64,000 nucleotides of DNA, from positions 44,347,087-44,411,086 of the forward strand of contig OY759216.1 of the NCBI GenBank assembly GCA_963662175.1, written 5' to 3'. Source of the DNA: Aradus depressus. Taxonomy: Eukaryota > Arthropoda > Insecta > Hemiptera > Aradidae. Positions 30,201 to 40,409 of this stretch are shown piece after piece (position 1 is the first letter of the stretch; each line of letters opens with the position of its first letter). Below the pieces are notes generated by a model. The model saw only the letters and a list, made by a program, of their open reading frames with translations. It did not search any database and had not been told where the DNA came from. Both the position numbers and the translations under genes were made by a program.

Positions 30201-30505
30201 CCAAAAAAAAAAAAAAAAAGGAGACATCCCTAGAAAAAATGAACTTAGTATCACCCCAGCGAAGAATAGTTTAAGAAACAAATACACTCATGGACTATTT
30301 AAATCTGCGGGATTCATCTAGTCTTCATGAAAATGTAGGCTTATTTATTATGCACATATTTTTTTCATAAAATAATACAACCAATCTTTACATAAATGAG
30401 TGAATGACTCATATTTTCTTCGAAACAGATACTTACATCTTTTGTCAAATCCACTTTTACATACTCCGCATACTGTTTTGCCAAAACACGAGTATAATCA
30501 TCCAT
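27233..30505 (-). CDS. BLOC1S4: BLOC-1 complex subunit 4 (cappuccino homologue), 4 exons
   Basis: Minus-strand exons 30437-30505, 29656-29727, 28446-28658 and 27233-27370 give 163 codons plus stop; all introns are GT/AG and phase 0. The protein starts MDDYTRVLAKQYAEYVKVD. Exon 2 reads VEESIDETSIRLEEFAAGLD, exon 3 a heptad-rich coiled coil with RLEYLVTKVKKDVNKMEEIV and NKAEAELG, and exon 4 IRFPELYKTKDFFPSPND. These match, in order, the human cappuccino pattern (RLEEF-type helix; RLEAFV...MEEQVTKAEAELG; LFRTEDYFP). BLOC-1 is a cytosolic eight-subunit coiled-coil complex in endosome to lysosome-related-organelle traffic, relevant to insect eye pigment granules. All motifs are intact. Introns hold an HHR-like repeat, R, MITE P and two large palindromes. 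Confidence 0.88.
27440..27556 (-). repeat. PLE-like 3' end fragment with hammerhead-like core (BLOC1S4 intron 3)
   Basis: Minus strand: CTGATGA (27543-27549), T, hairpin GAGGGCAACCTC, then GAAG (one base off GAAA). The following tail (TTTTATTTTGCAACC, ACTTCTCACTACATCAGCC) is shared with the copy at 42.2 kb, and the core region with 57.7 kb. Confidence 0.55.
27721..27919. mobile_element. MITE family P (best copy)
   Basis: Ends are inverted repeats: GTGATTTGGCCATTACAG and CTGTAATGGACATATCAC. The inside holds GATCACTCTCTC mirrored by GAGAGTGACATTC. Related copies: 18.6, 41.6 and 63.35 kb. About 200 bp, non-coding. Confidence 0.6.
27935..28400 (+). repeat. family R repeat (BLOC1S4 intron 3)
   Basis: Forward copy ending CGATTACATAACTTCCCATA and AGCTGGGGAAGT. 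It reaches within 50 bp of the exon 3 donor. Confidence 0.7.
28915..29365. repeat. imperfect palindrome (BLOC1S4 intron 2)
   Basis: Left part (GAAATTCTGAAATGGAGGTA to GAACATGAATTGAGACATGA) is mirrored by TCATGTCTCAATTCATGTTC to TATCTCCATTTTAGAATTTC. Arms are about 170 bp with AT-rich centre. Probably a fold-back MITE. Confidence 0.7.
29824..29971. repeat. perfect 68-bp-arm palindrome (BLOC1S4 intron 1)
   Basis: Arms 29824-29891 and 29904-29971 are exact complements around a 12-base centre. The centre with edges (ACAGTTATAAATTAATCTGT) recurs immediately after the element at 29977-29996. Confidence 0.9.
30165..30285 (+). repeat. half of the GGGAC-hairpin palindrome family
   Basis: AAGGGACGTGGAAGTGTCCC followed by GAAGAATTG and a poly-A run, then GGAGACATCCCTAGAAAAAA and AAGTTTAAGAAACA-like text, matching one arm of the palindromes at 4.35 and 39.03 kb. 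Confidence 0.5.
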
Positions 30506-30739
30506 TGTCAAGAATTACTAGAATGAAACATGACATTTCCCAAGAAAAATTATTGTTATTGTACATACAATTGATAACATTACAATGATAAGAGGAAGGT
30601 TAGACTAGTGTTACCTGAAACAATCGATGTTTAGGAACAGTCTATTCTACTAATCGATTTCCGAAAGAAGTAAATGTTTGCTTCGATTGCCTCTTATACA
30701 GCGGTTTATGATAAAACAATTAGTTTTTGTATTTTTACT

Positions 30740-31135
30740 ACCCCAGTTATACGAAGTATATGGGAAGTTATTTAATTTGTAAGAAATTCGATGGTTTTGA
30801 ATGGAATCTCAAGTTTTCCAACCTCCTGATTCCAGAAATTACTAAAAAAATATATTGATTTTTAGCCAAACCGGTCAAAAGGAAGGGGAGATTAGGAGGT
30901 GGATTGACACAAAAAGTATAACACCCTAGGATAGCCGAAGAGAATGGGGTTCAACATAACAATCTCAATCAGTTCCGATATACTGAATGTATCGACACAA
31001 AATTTAGTATGAGGATTCAGAAGCAACTCTGTCAAATATTGAGTTTTAGCCATACAGTCGTTTGACTTTGGAGGAAGAGCGAAAACGTAATTGATTCGTG
31101 TGGGGAAGTACATAACCGGTTATTCACCAACTAAT
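30740..31135 (-). repeat. family R repeat
   Basis: Near-complete reverse copy from CCAGTTATACGAAGTATATG to GGGGAAGTACATAACCGGTT and ATTCACC. Confidence 0.7.
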
Positions 31136-31463
31136 TTTTCTTCATATTTAGGTTTTTTTTTTTTTAAGAATGTGTTTTATGTCTTTCGAAGCGAAAAGTG
31201 TAGTCTCATAGAGGATGGCAATTTCTTTGAGATATATAAGAGAACATAAGTTATGATTATGACCTTAAGAGCAATACAAAGTTTAAAAACATATAAACCT
31301 TAAATGTAAATAAAATTTTTCAAATAGGTATTCTTTGAAATCCAATTGACCATAAAGGAATATTTTATGTTAACAAATATATCGAATGACAAGTCGCCTT
31401 GCGGATCAGTATCAATGAAGAATTACATAAAAATACAAATATATGTTGTAATATACATATATA

Positions 31464-32010
31464 CAGTAGAACCTCTTTAAGTCGAACCTCAATAAGTCGA
31501 AAACCTCCAAAACTCGAAAAAAAGTTTTGTTCCTTTCCCTTCAAGCCCCAAAACCTCCATTACTCGAAATCTCAACCCTCTATTAGTCGAAATAATCAGT
31601 GAGTCCCTACAAGCCATTTTGGTACATATTTTCCCTCTATAACTCGAAAAAATAAAGTAGACCTCTGTATCTCGAACATAGCAATGTTTTATTTTACAAC
31701 CTTTACAACTCGATTATTTGAAACTTATCACCTCTATAGCTCGAAGAAGAATAAGTTACCGACTTTAAGAATTTGCCGAAGAAAGATGTTGCTGAACAAT
31801 TTGGCCTATCAATGAGTACTTTGTCAACAATAATAAAAAATGTTTGTTACCTCTGTAACTTGAATTTTTATTTATTTCACCTCTCTAACTCAAAATTAGT
31901 TAGAATGAATCTTAACCTCTGCAAGTCGAATCAAAATCCATAAGTCGAAAACTCTATAACTCGAATTGTTTGGAGTATCCCTTGATGTTCGACTTATAGA
32001 GGTTCTACTG
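31464..32010 (+). mobile_element. Tigger-like MITE with transposase HTH scrap
   Basis: Inverted ends CAGTAGAACCTCTTTAAGTC / GACTTATAGAGGTTCTACTG with TA on both sides (31462-31463 and 32011-32012). Frame 31773-31841 reads KKDVAEQFGLSMSTLSTIIK, the first helix-turn-helix of a Tigger transposase. 547 bp; most of the transposase is deleted. The interior is packed with variants of AACTCGAA/TTCGAGTT. Confidence 0.85.
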
Positions 32011-32727
32011 TATATATATTCTACATTCTTGAGTGTAAGAAAGCTATTATAAATTTGCCTCATAGTCCAAATATTTTGCCTCTAAGTGGTGACAAAATAT
32101 TGTAGATAAAAATTATGCAGCACAGTGTCTAACATTGAAACCAAAGCAAATATCAGAAAAATACCAAGGAGGCATGAAACAGTTAAATACCATCAACGGA
32201 CAGCAGGCCCTTCTCAGAGTTGGAGCGACTATATTATTCAATTTTATTCTTTATATCAAATTTTAAGCAAGCAGCTACATTCTATGTATTTTAGCAACAA
32301 CAGTGCATTGAGTAACGAATATTATTAACACCGTTACTGTTTAACGCTCTTTTTTTTTTCAGTTGCTCTCTACGTCCGCAGAAAATTGCTTCTAAGCCCG
32401 ACTGCAGTAGTTATAGTTTGATAAAGCGACCGTAGCGCTGCCTGCATTTGATTTCAGACACGAGAGGATATTTCTCGAGGCACCCGTTAGGTAGCATGGA
32501 TAGCCTAAATCATATGTACGTTTGTAGAACTCATCTGGAGGACTTGCAGTTGGAAAGTTGAGAGGAATATAAATTCCCTTTTTTTTTTAGTGTTGGCTGA
32601 TGTAGTGAAAAGATAAAGTTCAATGAAGACAAATGGAAGCGGTCAGAATTCTACTCACGTTTTTTTCCAATTTATTTTATTTATTTTTTTATACAATCAA
32701 TAAGTAACACCATATGATGTTCGTTTA
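32011..32727. other. no gene or element recognised
   Basis: A somewhat GC-richer part (32360-32570) has short open frames without domain match. Confidence 0.4.
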
Positions 32728-32960
32728 GTTAGTTAGTTATTGTGACTCATGACCGGGGTCTTATCGCCTACTACCAAAGAGCTCTTTCGTAGCTCTGGTG
32801 GACATGAGCCCGACTCTACTATGGGAGTCCTAAATTTTGCTTACCCTAAATTTTTATTCACCTAGAGTAGGGGTCATTAACGAGTACCCGACATCGTACA
32901 GGCTCGTTATGTCCCATCCGAAAGACAGCTTGCTCAAGATATTTTTTCTCCTCCCAAATA
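32728..32960 (-). mobile_element. tRNA-derived SINE, head lost
   Basis: Reverse copy of the body (GGACATGAGCCCGACTCTAC; CATCGTACAGGCTCG). Confidence 0.85.
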
Positions 32961-33326
32961 TACTTTTTTTTTTTTCTGAGACCTGTTGACATTTAAATGT
33001 TAATTTACTTGTATTTTACTCAAGATGTCAAAATTATATAGTCAAATGTAACTTACATATTTTAAAAATTATCTAATTTCTGTAATTAGTGTAAATTGTG
33101 TTTTGGGCATTAATTATTTCTTAGGAATATTTCAAGATAATATTATTTAAATTCTGCTTTTGTTCATTAAATGATTAAGTTTACATTACTTGTTAATTTT
33201 ATGGAACCTTTTGTCTTCTTTTCGGATGTTGCTGCATTCCATGTTGAATATAACTTTTTGGTTCTGTAAGGAGATTCTGAATTTATGTATTATATATTTT
33301 TCAGATGTTTTATTATTGCCACTACG

Positions 33327-33673
33327 AGGGCGCCGGTAGCTCAGTGGTATGCGTGCTTGACTTCTGAGCTGAAGGTCGTGGGTTCGTAACCCGACCGAGG
33401 CCCTTAGTTTATTTTATCTGGGAGGTAAAATAAACTTAAGCACGCCGTCCTTCGGATGGGACGTTAAGCGATGGTCCCGAGCCTGTACGATGTCAGGTAC
33501 TCGTTAAAGACCCCTACCCTAGATGAATAAAAATTTAGGGTAGGCAAAATTTAGGCTCCCACAGAAGAGTCGGGCTCATGTCCACCAGAGTGACGAAAGA
33601 GCGCTCTGGTAGTAGGCGATATGACCTCGTAGTTAAAGCCCGGGCATGAGTCATAAAACCTAACCTAACCTAA
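33327..33673 (+). mobile_element. tRNA-derived SINE, full length
   Basis: One of the best copies: starts GAGGGCGCCGGTAGCTCAGT, has intact A- and B-boxes, the complete body, and ends with tail AAACCTAACCTAACCT. The tail is three near-copies of CCTAA, the complement of the insect telomere unit TTAGG. Confidence 0.95.
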
Positions 33674-34059
33674 AAATTCAAAACTTCTGCTATTTTAATA
33701 TATTTTAGGTCTCCTGTTCTCTCTATGCAAATTTTGAAGTCTTCATAAGTCACTGGGGTTAATGTTTTCTGTGAAAATTGGTTGAAGGATCTTCCTCACT
33801 TCTTCAGATTATCTTTAAACTTTTTTTATCATTATCAAAAACTGTTTGGGCTGTGGTGAACGGCTGATATGGATAGTTGACACAGTTTTTTTTTTTTTTT
33901 TTTTTCTTGTTCATGGGGAATATATTTTACATCATGTCTTGATTGAGAAATTTCATTGTGGAAGTCATTTTAAAATTGGCTTTGTTCTAGTTTTGACTCA
34001 TAAATGGTATTCTGGCTGTACAAGGTTAATTCATTTTATATGTGTGTATGTAATTGGGA

Positions 34060-34450
34060 CTTTGTGACTCTGAAACGATTGTAGCAATAAATTGAGACCA
34101 ATTCACTTCAAGTCAAATATATTTCATAAGATAGTCATGACTTAATGGAAAGTTGTAGAGGCAACTAAAAGGCACATATTTTTGTATACCGCTCTGCGAC
34201 AAATATACTGAAACGACTCAAAATAATGTCTTGAAACACATTCATTCAGACGTTTGCTCTATTTACGCCTAAATGGTTACTCATATAAAAAAATTAATTC
34301 TCAAAAAAAAAAAAAAAAATTTTATTAAATCTCCAACCAAAATATGCTCTTAAATCTGGAATAAGACCAATACGAACAAAATAATAGCATCCCAAATAAT
34401 GTACAATACGATTCCGAAGAAAATAATTTAAAAGTAATATTTAACACAAC
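34060..34450 (-). repeat. family S repeat
   Basis: GGAATAAGACCAATACGAAC followed by AAAATAATAGC matches the S copy at 12.9 kb in the same orientation. Confidence 0.55.
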
Positions 34451-34474
34451 GAATCTTAAAATATGTCTTTATTA

Positions 34475-34605
34475 TTATTTATTGTGACTCATGCCCGGCC
34501 TTTAACTACGAGGTCATTTCCTGGTCAAGAGCTACACAGGTCATTGACCTAGGTCGGGGGGTCTTTAACGAATAGCTGACATCGCACAGGCTTGGATCGC
34601 TTAAA
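34475..34605 (-). mobile_element. tRNA-derived SINE fragment
   Basis: Reverse fragment with deletions (GTGACTCATGCCCGGCC; GCTGACATCGCACAGGCTTG). Confidence 0.7.
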
Positions 34606-35569
34606 TTTATATTGTTGGCTTGGGAAATACTTATCAGAACAAGTTTTACAGACCAAAAAAATACAAAAAAATATAAGTTTTTTAATGAATTGTAAATATT
34701 TATAATAACATAACAATTATTGTAACTGAGTTATTGGCGTAGGGTTCCTTGTTTTTATATTACTTTTCTGATTAAATTTTTATTTAATACTTTTTTTTTT
34801 TGCTAGTAACATAGATATGCCACAGTCATCTAAACGTATTCATCAATCATTTTTCTATAGATCCTTTGCATTTTTACTGTCTTTATCTTCTTTTATGTAT
34901 AAATAAGTCTTCATGAAGTCTTTGCAGGATGAAATAAAAAAAAAAAAAGTTCTAGTTTGAGGACCGAGGTCAGAAAGATAAGTAAACTGATGGTAGGTGA
35001 TCAGTAGTCTGTGAGGTGAGGTGAAGAGGACATTGATGGGAGCTCTCACGATACGCCGATAGGAAATTAAAGATGGCCGAGATATGAGAAGACGGGAGGT
35101 GGTCGTGAAGTACCGCAGTCTGTCCTCCAACATCGTAAACACTAACTACTCACTCAACTGACATGATTACATTTTGACAACCTCACAATACAACATTCTA
35201 CTAAAAGGTTTTCATTTTTTTTTTCTCCATATATATATATATATTTTAAATGTGCATTCATAAATAACTGGTGTAAATAAATTTAAAAAAAAAAGCTGTA
35301 AACATTTACAACAAAATAAAATGTAAAATAAAACTTTGACAAGAGAGAACATTTTAAACAATCATTTGCTTTTTGAAGTTCAAAGTATGTCAAAGTTTCA
35401 ACATACTTTCACATCCCTAAAGTTCATCTGTTTCCGATGCTTCTTTCTCTCAAAAATGTTGAACAAAGGGGACCTAACATTTCCGCTACATAATTTTCCG
35501 ACATATTTCTCAGAAATTTGTTCGGGAAAAAAATGTTGTATGAGGTTAGGCTAGGCGGGGTAGCAATAC

Positions 35570-35570
<1 letters not shown>
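34606..35570. other. no gene or element recognised
   Basis: Contains a GA-rich part at 34955-35140 (minus-strand frame of 95 codons, no domain). Probably an old retroelement scrap. Confidence 0.4.
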
Positions 35571-35574
<4 letters not shown>

Positions 35575-35631
<57 letters not shown>

Positions 35632-35632
35632 T
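35575..35632. repeat. TA microsatellite
   Basis: About 58 bp of nearly pure TA dinucleotides. Confidence 0.9.
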
Positions 35633-35639
35633 CCAAAGG

Positions 35640-36784
35640 TCGTGGGTTCGGTCCCCATAAGGGATGCCAAAAATGTGATAATAAAAAAGGGGTTTAAGTG
35701 TTAATCTTAAATAAATGATAAATAAATAAAAATATAAATAATAATTAATAATAATGAAATAATAGTTTAATAAACAATAAAATTATGATAATTAAAACAA
35801 AAAAGAATAATTAAATAAACAATAAATTACCACATTTCCTGTAGGAAATCTTATCTCTTTTCTTTTACTAAATTTTGAATTCTACAGTAGTTTTTCGAAA
35901 AGGGCCCTAAAAAAATATCAAAAGTTCAAGACGTGCAATTTTTAAGAAAGTGCACGTATGTTTAAAAAAAATTTCAATTAATAAACTTTTCATTTGGATT
36001 TTTAAAGATATGCCATTTATAATAATTTTAAATAATATTAAATCTAATCCAAAGGTTGTTTAAATTATCTTACTGGGCCAACAGGGAAAATGAATAGAAT
36101 AGAATATACTAGAACAAATAGTTTGGGTTTATTTTCTTTAACCAATCTACATTATTAAAATTATAAAACTAAACATTGAAACAAACAAAAATCAAAAGAA
36201 AAACTGTTGAAAACTAAATTCTTAAAACTATTATTTAATGTTTTTTCTGTGTTTTATATTTTGGCCATTGTTTTTTTATTTATGTTATATATTCCTGGGC
36301 ATATATCCTATACATATAAACAAACAACAGTACCTTCTTTGCGGATCAATTTCACCGTCAATTCACTTCTATTTAGTTCATCACAAGTTAAGCCTAAACT
36401 CCACTGTCCATCTTTCACTCAGCCTGTCTCCATTGAACCCGGCCCTAGACTCTCTCTACACACACTAAAAAAACAGCTGATGGCCGTGTTTTGTTTTTTT
36501 ATTCATTTGTTTTAAAAGAAATTTGCTTTTTATAAAAAAATAAATATAATTACTTTTTCAATATTAATAATTTAATCATTTTAATGTATGTATTTTTTTT
36601 TATACATCACAATATATAAATGATTATTTTTTGAATGGATATTCCTTTTTTGAGACCCGTTCTAATTTAGATAAAATGGAGGTTTACAAAACACACTATT
36701 CGGCCTTAGAGAAGTATTGCCGAGTATCCTGCTAGTATTAGTTAAGTTTAAATAATTAATTGAACGGACTGAGGCCCGGGCTCG
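35640..36784. other. AT-rich stretch, no gene seen
   Basis: The segment around 35830-36010 (GTAGGAAATCTTATCTC, AAGGGCCCTAAAAAAATATC, CATTTGGATTTTTAAAGATA) recurs at 38290-38480, so it is part of a dispersed repeat. Confidence 0.4.
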
Positions 36785-36905
36785 AATATTGACTTCAGCA
36801 TTACCTACGTCACCGAAGTAGCTAAATGAAGGGACAAAAAGTTATTTTCCTCCTTGAGTTCCCTTAGTAATTCTCTCCATTTTGCCACACTCCCCAACGA
36901 CACCT
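36785..36905 (+). pseudogene. jockey-type LINE tail, small fragment
   Basis: TCACCGAAGTAGCTAAATGA and TTTTGCCACACTCCCCAACG match the fragment at 5.1-5.2 kb. Confidence 0.45.
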
Positions 36906-37325
36906 TAAATACTTAATGTATAACAAAAAGTTTTAATTTTTTTTCTTATTATTGGTAATTTTTTTATTAAAAATAATAAAGAAAATAAATATCTAAACAC
37001 ATTTTTCACCCTACATGGAGGCGACCTTTCAAGGGTAACGCCCAGACTGGGGGAACATTTGCCTCATGTACAAATCACCCTTCGGAGGTAGACAAAATTA
37101 GAAAACATTTACCCAACATTTCCCCATGCCGAGCCATCACCTTGAGCACACCCTGGGGAACACAAAAACAACCCTCATTCCTCCCGGCAAACACAATTTA
37201 CAATGAAATGTTACCTGAAACATTCATTTTCAATATACAATTACTATCAAAAACAGTCTGTTACCTGCTACTCGTCTTCTATTCACTAAATCGTAGTCCA
37301 TGAATTTTCATTAAAACTAAATGGG

Positions 37326-37575
37326 AAATTGACTAAAGCTTCTGTTCCTCCATTTCTACAGAATACAAAAGTAAATCCGAATAGTGAACTTCCTGATATT
37401 TCTACGATATAGATCTTTCGCTGGCCAAAATCACTGTGGGTTCTATATAATAAACGAAATTGACTAAAGCGTACGTATATCTATTTCTACAGAATACAAA
37501 AGTAAATTGAAATAGTGAACCTCCAGATATTTCTACGCTATGAATCCTTCGCATGCCAAAATCTTCACGGGTTTG
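37326..37575. repeat. tandem duplication, unit about 129 bp
   Basis: Two units start at about 37326 and 37455 with GAAATTGACTAAAGC and share CATTTCTACAGAATACAAAA and ATATTTCTACG. A following segment (AACGAAATCGTTCAAC) recurs at 59.35 kb. Confidence 0.7.
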
Positions 37576-37650
37576 TTTTTGCATTTTCTGTATAATAAAC
37601 GAAATCGTTCAACACGACGATCCCGACAAAGTTTGTTTCGCTCAAGTATA

Positions 37651-37997
37651 GGTTTAGGTTAGGTTTAGGTTTTATGACACAGGCCCGGGCTTTAACTACG
37701 AGGTCATATCGCCTACTACCAGAGCGCTCTTTCGTCACACTGGTGGACATGAGCCCGACTGTACTGTGGAAGTCCTAAATTTTGCCTACCCTAAATTTTT
37801 ATTCACCTAGGGCAGGGATCTTTAAAGAGTACCTGACATCGTACAGGCTCGGGACCATCGCTTAACTTCCCATCCGAAGTACGGCGTGCTTAAGTTTATT
37901 TTACCTCCCAGATAAAATAAAATAAGGGCCTCGGTCGGGTTTCGAACCCACGTTCTTGAGCTCAGGAGGCAAGCACGCATACCACTGAGCTACCGGC
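37651..37997 (-). mobile_element. tRNA-derived SINE with 13-bp target duplication
   Basis: Reverse full copy. TCGCTCAAGTATA flanks both ends (37638-37650 and 37998-38010). The uninterrupted target sequence exists at 59.38-59.41 kb (TCTCAAGTATATCGATCATG), confirming insertion. Confidence 0.95.
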
Positions 37998-38289
37998 TCG
38001 CTCAAGTATATCGATCATGTATAACTGAATTTATAAAGATTCTTAAAGATTATGTAACTATACTCGCATCGGGGGAAATGACAGCCATAATAGTCACATA
38101 AGTGCCATTCTCAAGATTCCTGGTTCGAAACACGGTTTCAGTCCGTCAATTAATTATTTAAATTTAATTAATACTGACAGGTTACTCGGTTAGTTACTGT
38201 ATTGGGATAATGAAAATTTATGTTTTAAATCATAAATAAAATAATAATCAATAATTGAATTAATAATAAATAATAAAATTATGAAATTA

Positions 38290-38480
38290 CATTTCCTGTA
38301 GAAATTATTTCTGGTCTTCTGCTAAATTTTAATTTTTTTATAATTTCCGAAAAGGGCCCTAAAAATATCAAAAGTTCAAGAAGTGCAATTTTGAAGAAAG
38401 TGCACATATTAAAAAAAAATTCAATTAACAAACTTTTCATTTGGATTTCTTCTAAATTTACTAAAGAGATGCCATATTGT
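38290..38480. repeat. second copy of the 35.8-36.0 kb repeat
   Basis: Shares GAAAAGGGCCCTAAAAATAT and CAAACTTTTCATTTGGATTT with the earlier copy. Confidence 0.55.
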
Positions 38481-39034
38481 TTTTTTTTAATTTTGCAAAA
38501 ATGTTAAATCCAACCCAAAGGTATAAATTAGGTTAGAAATGAATTTTGGATTTTAGCCATCAATGAGACTAGATTGGAGGCTTTGAAAAAGTTGTACCGG
38601 CGGATATGAAGTACATACGAAGTGGGCAGAAAGATAAGAGCGACGAGGGAAGACATGGAGATAGTCTTTTTACAGGGGTACACACCCTATCTGGATGGCA
38701 TGGCATGGAGGCGGCACTCTTCATACACCGTCTCAGGAGGCTGTGGCCCCTCTCTGCTCTCCTCTCGTATTATCAGAGAGAAAAAAATCTCTCATATTTT
38801 TTACCTTCTCAGCTATACAAAATGGTTCAGGTAAATTCGATGTAGAATTTTCACCGAAATTTCAAATTTTCAAAAAATTAAAAAAAAGTCGTCGGTGAAT
38901 CACTACCAGTGTACTTCCCCAGCACGATTTGATCAACTAAGTTTTTTCTCTCTAAAAATCGAATGTTGACTTATATAGGAATCCTCATACTATATTAGTA
39001 TGGTATAATATTCCATCGGGAGTTATAAGGATTG

Positions 39035-39270
39035 TTGATTTTTTCCGGCATTTCTTCCAGAGGTTTCTTCTTTTTTTTTTTTTTTTTTACAATATTTCGG
39101 GACACTAACACGTCCCTTCTTCTGGTCACTATGAACGTCGTTCGTGGCCAGAAGATGGGACGTGTAAGTGTCCAGAAATATTGTCAAAAAAAGAAAAAAA
39201 AAAAAAAGAAAAAAGAAGACACCTCTGGAAGAAAAAATCAACATTTCAACATCCCAGAGATGTTTAAGAA
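39035..39270. repeat. palindrome with GGGAC hairpins inserted in family R
   Basis: TTTCTTCCAGAGGTTTCTTC is mirrored by GAAGACACCTCTGGAAGAAA. Each arm carries poly-T/A, ACAATATTTC and a GGGAC...GTCCC-type hairpin. The sister element lies at 4.35-4.55 kb. Confidence 0.7.
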
Positions 39271-39544
39271 ACACAGTTATTAGGATTTTTGAGTTGATCC
39301 CCCTTTGATGCCTCTTTCTATAGGCTGATTTTTCGGAAAATTATTATATATCCGCAGCCTTATAGGTTTTTAAATTTATGTATGTTTCGTGTCAATGCAT
39401 TGGCAGTTATTACAATTTTTGTGTTAAGTTCCCTCTAATCCCCTTCCTTCTCTGGCGATTTGGCTGAAAATCAATAAGTGTCGCAGTTATGGGGTTGTGT
39501 ATACAAATATACAGTACAGTGACTTTACTTTGATTCTATTGTAT

Positions 39545-39780
39545 GCTATCGTGTTCACAGACACATATAACAAACACAGATACTCTGCTACATGGCCTAC
39601 TGCGGAGAGAGGCCTGGTCGTGCCGCCCTTTGTCCCCTGGTCTGGCTTCGCCGCTCGCTGGGGCCCCTTGTTTCTGCCTGGCTTCTTCGTCTCGCACCTC
39701 TTGGTGCCCCTTGGTGAAGAGCCTGACCCTGACATAAAGATCGCTATACCGAGCACTCATGACCCTTTGCGGTTGAAATG
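39545..39780. other. GC-rich block of unknown origin
   Basis: Strikingly GC-rich compared with its surroundings (GGTCGTGCCGCCCTTTGTCC; GGCTTCGCCGCTCGCTGGGG). Both strands are open in several frames (up to about 100 codons, plus strand from 39497), but I recognise no domain. It lies inside an R copy. Could be a captured gene piece or an unknown retroelement part. Confidence 0.45.
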
Positions 39781-40409
39781 CCCTCCAAATAAAAAAAAAT
39801 AAAACAGATACACATATTTTTTTTCAACTTCGGAATCAAGGAGATAAAAAAACATGAAATTCCGGTCAAAACACAACATCGAATTTCAGACCGATTACAT
39901 AACTTCCCCTATACATCGTATAGTTGGGGAAGAAAATAAAAAAAAGAGAAATAATAAATAAATAAAATAAAAAAAAGTAATAAATTCCAGTTGAGTTTCC
40001 CCACTCGAAAGATAACTCTATACATATATGTATATTTTCCATCTGTGAGAGGAACAGAGAAAATATTGCTGTTGTCCGGGAACTGGTGGAGACCAAGGGT
40101 GCAGACTGGCCAGATAACAGAGCTAATATACCAGCCTGATAGCGCGGCCCCACTTTATACTTCACCCTCCTTGTCACTTTATTTTGTATCTAAATAGGGT
40201 AGGTAAATGGAGAATTTTGTGAAAATAGCAGCAAGTCCACAACTTTCCCATAGAGCTGTCGGTAAAATTTGTATAGTTAGAGCAATGGTCCCGATTTAAA
40301 AAAATATATTTTAGTTTTATTCATTTATTTTTTTCATTCTTTGAGGCGCTTTAACTTTAACCAGCAAGATACAAGACGCTATACGCTAATATATAATAAA
40401 ATAAAAGGT

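Larger units (their letters stand above)
38885..39935 (+). repeat. family R repeat, doubly interrupted
   Basis: Forward copy from GTCGGTGAATCACTACCAGT to CGATTACATAACTTCCCCTA and TAGTTGGGGAAG. Interrupted by the palindrome at 39.03-39.27 kb and by a GC-rich block at 39.55-39.78 kb. Confidence 0.7.

Noticed and set aside
32355..32420. Possible exon after a strong acceptor (poly-T then CAG at about 32362)
   Set aside because: The frame closes after about 19 codons and no partner exon was found.
35575..35632. TA tract as a possible origin or regulatory element
   Set aside because: Plain microsatellite; similar tracts at 7.33 and 7.53 kb.
36207..36515. 102-codon open frame with hydrophobic start
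   Set aside because: AT-rich low-complexity codons, no domain, no splice context; consistent with chance.
38606..38898. Overlapping frames of 67-79 codons in three phases
   Set aside because: Three phases open at once with no domain; typical of a GC-richer non-coding segment.
40020..40200. GC-richer segment with a possible frame near 40.0-40.2 kb
   Set aside because: No domain and no splice signals; probably retroelement debris.
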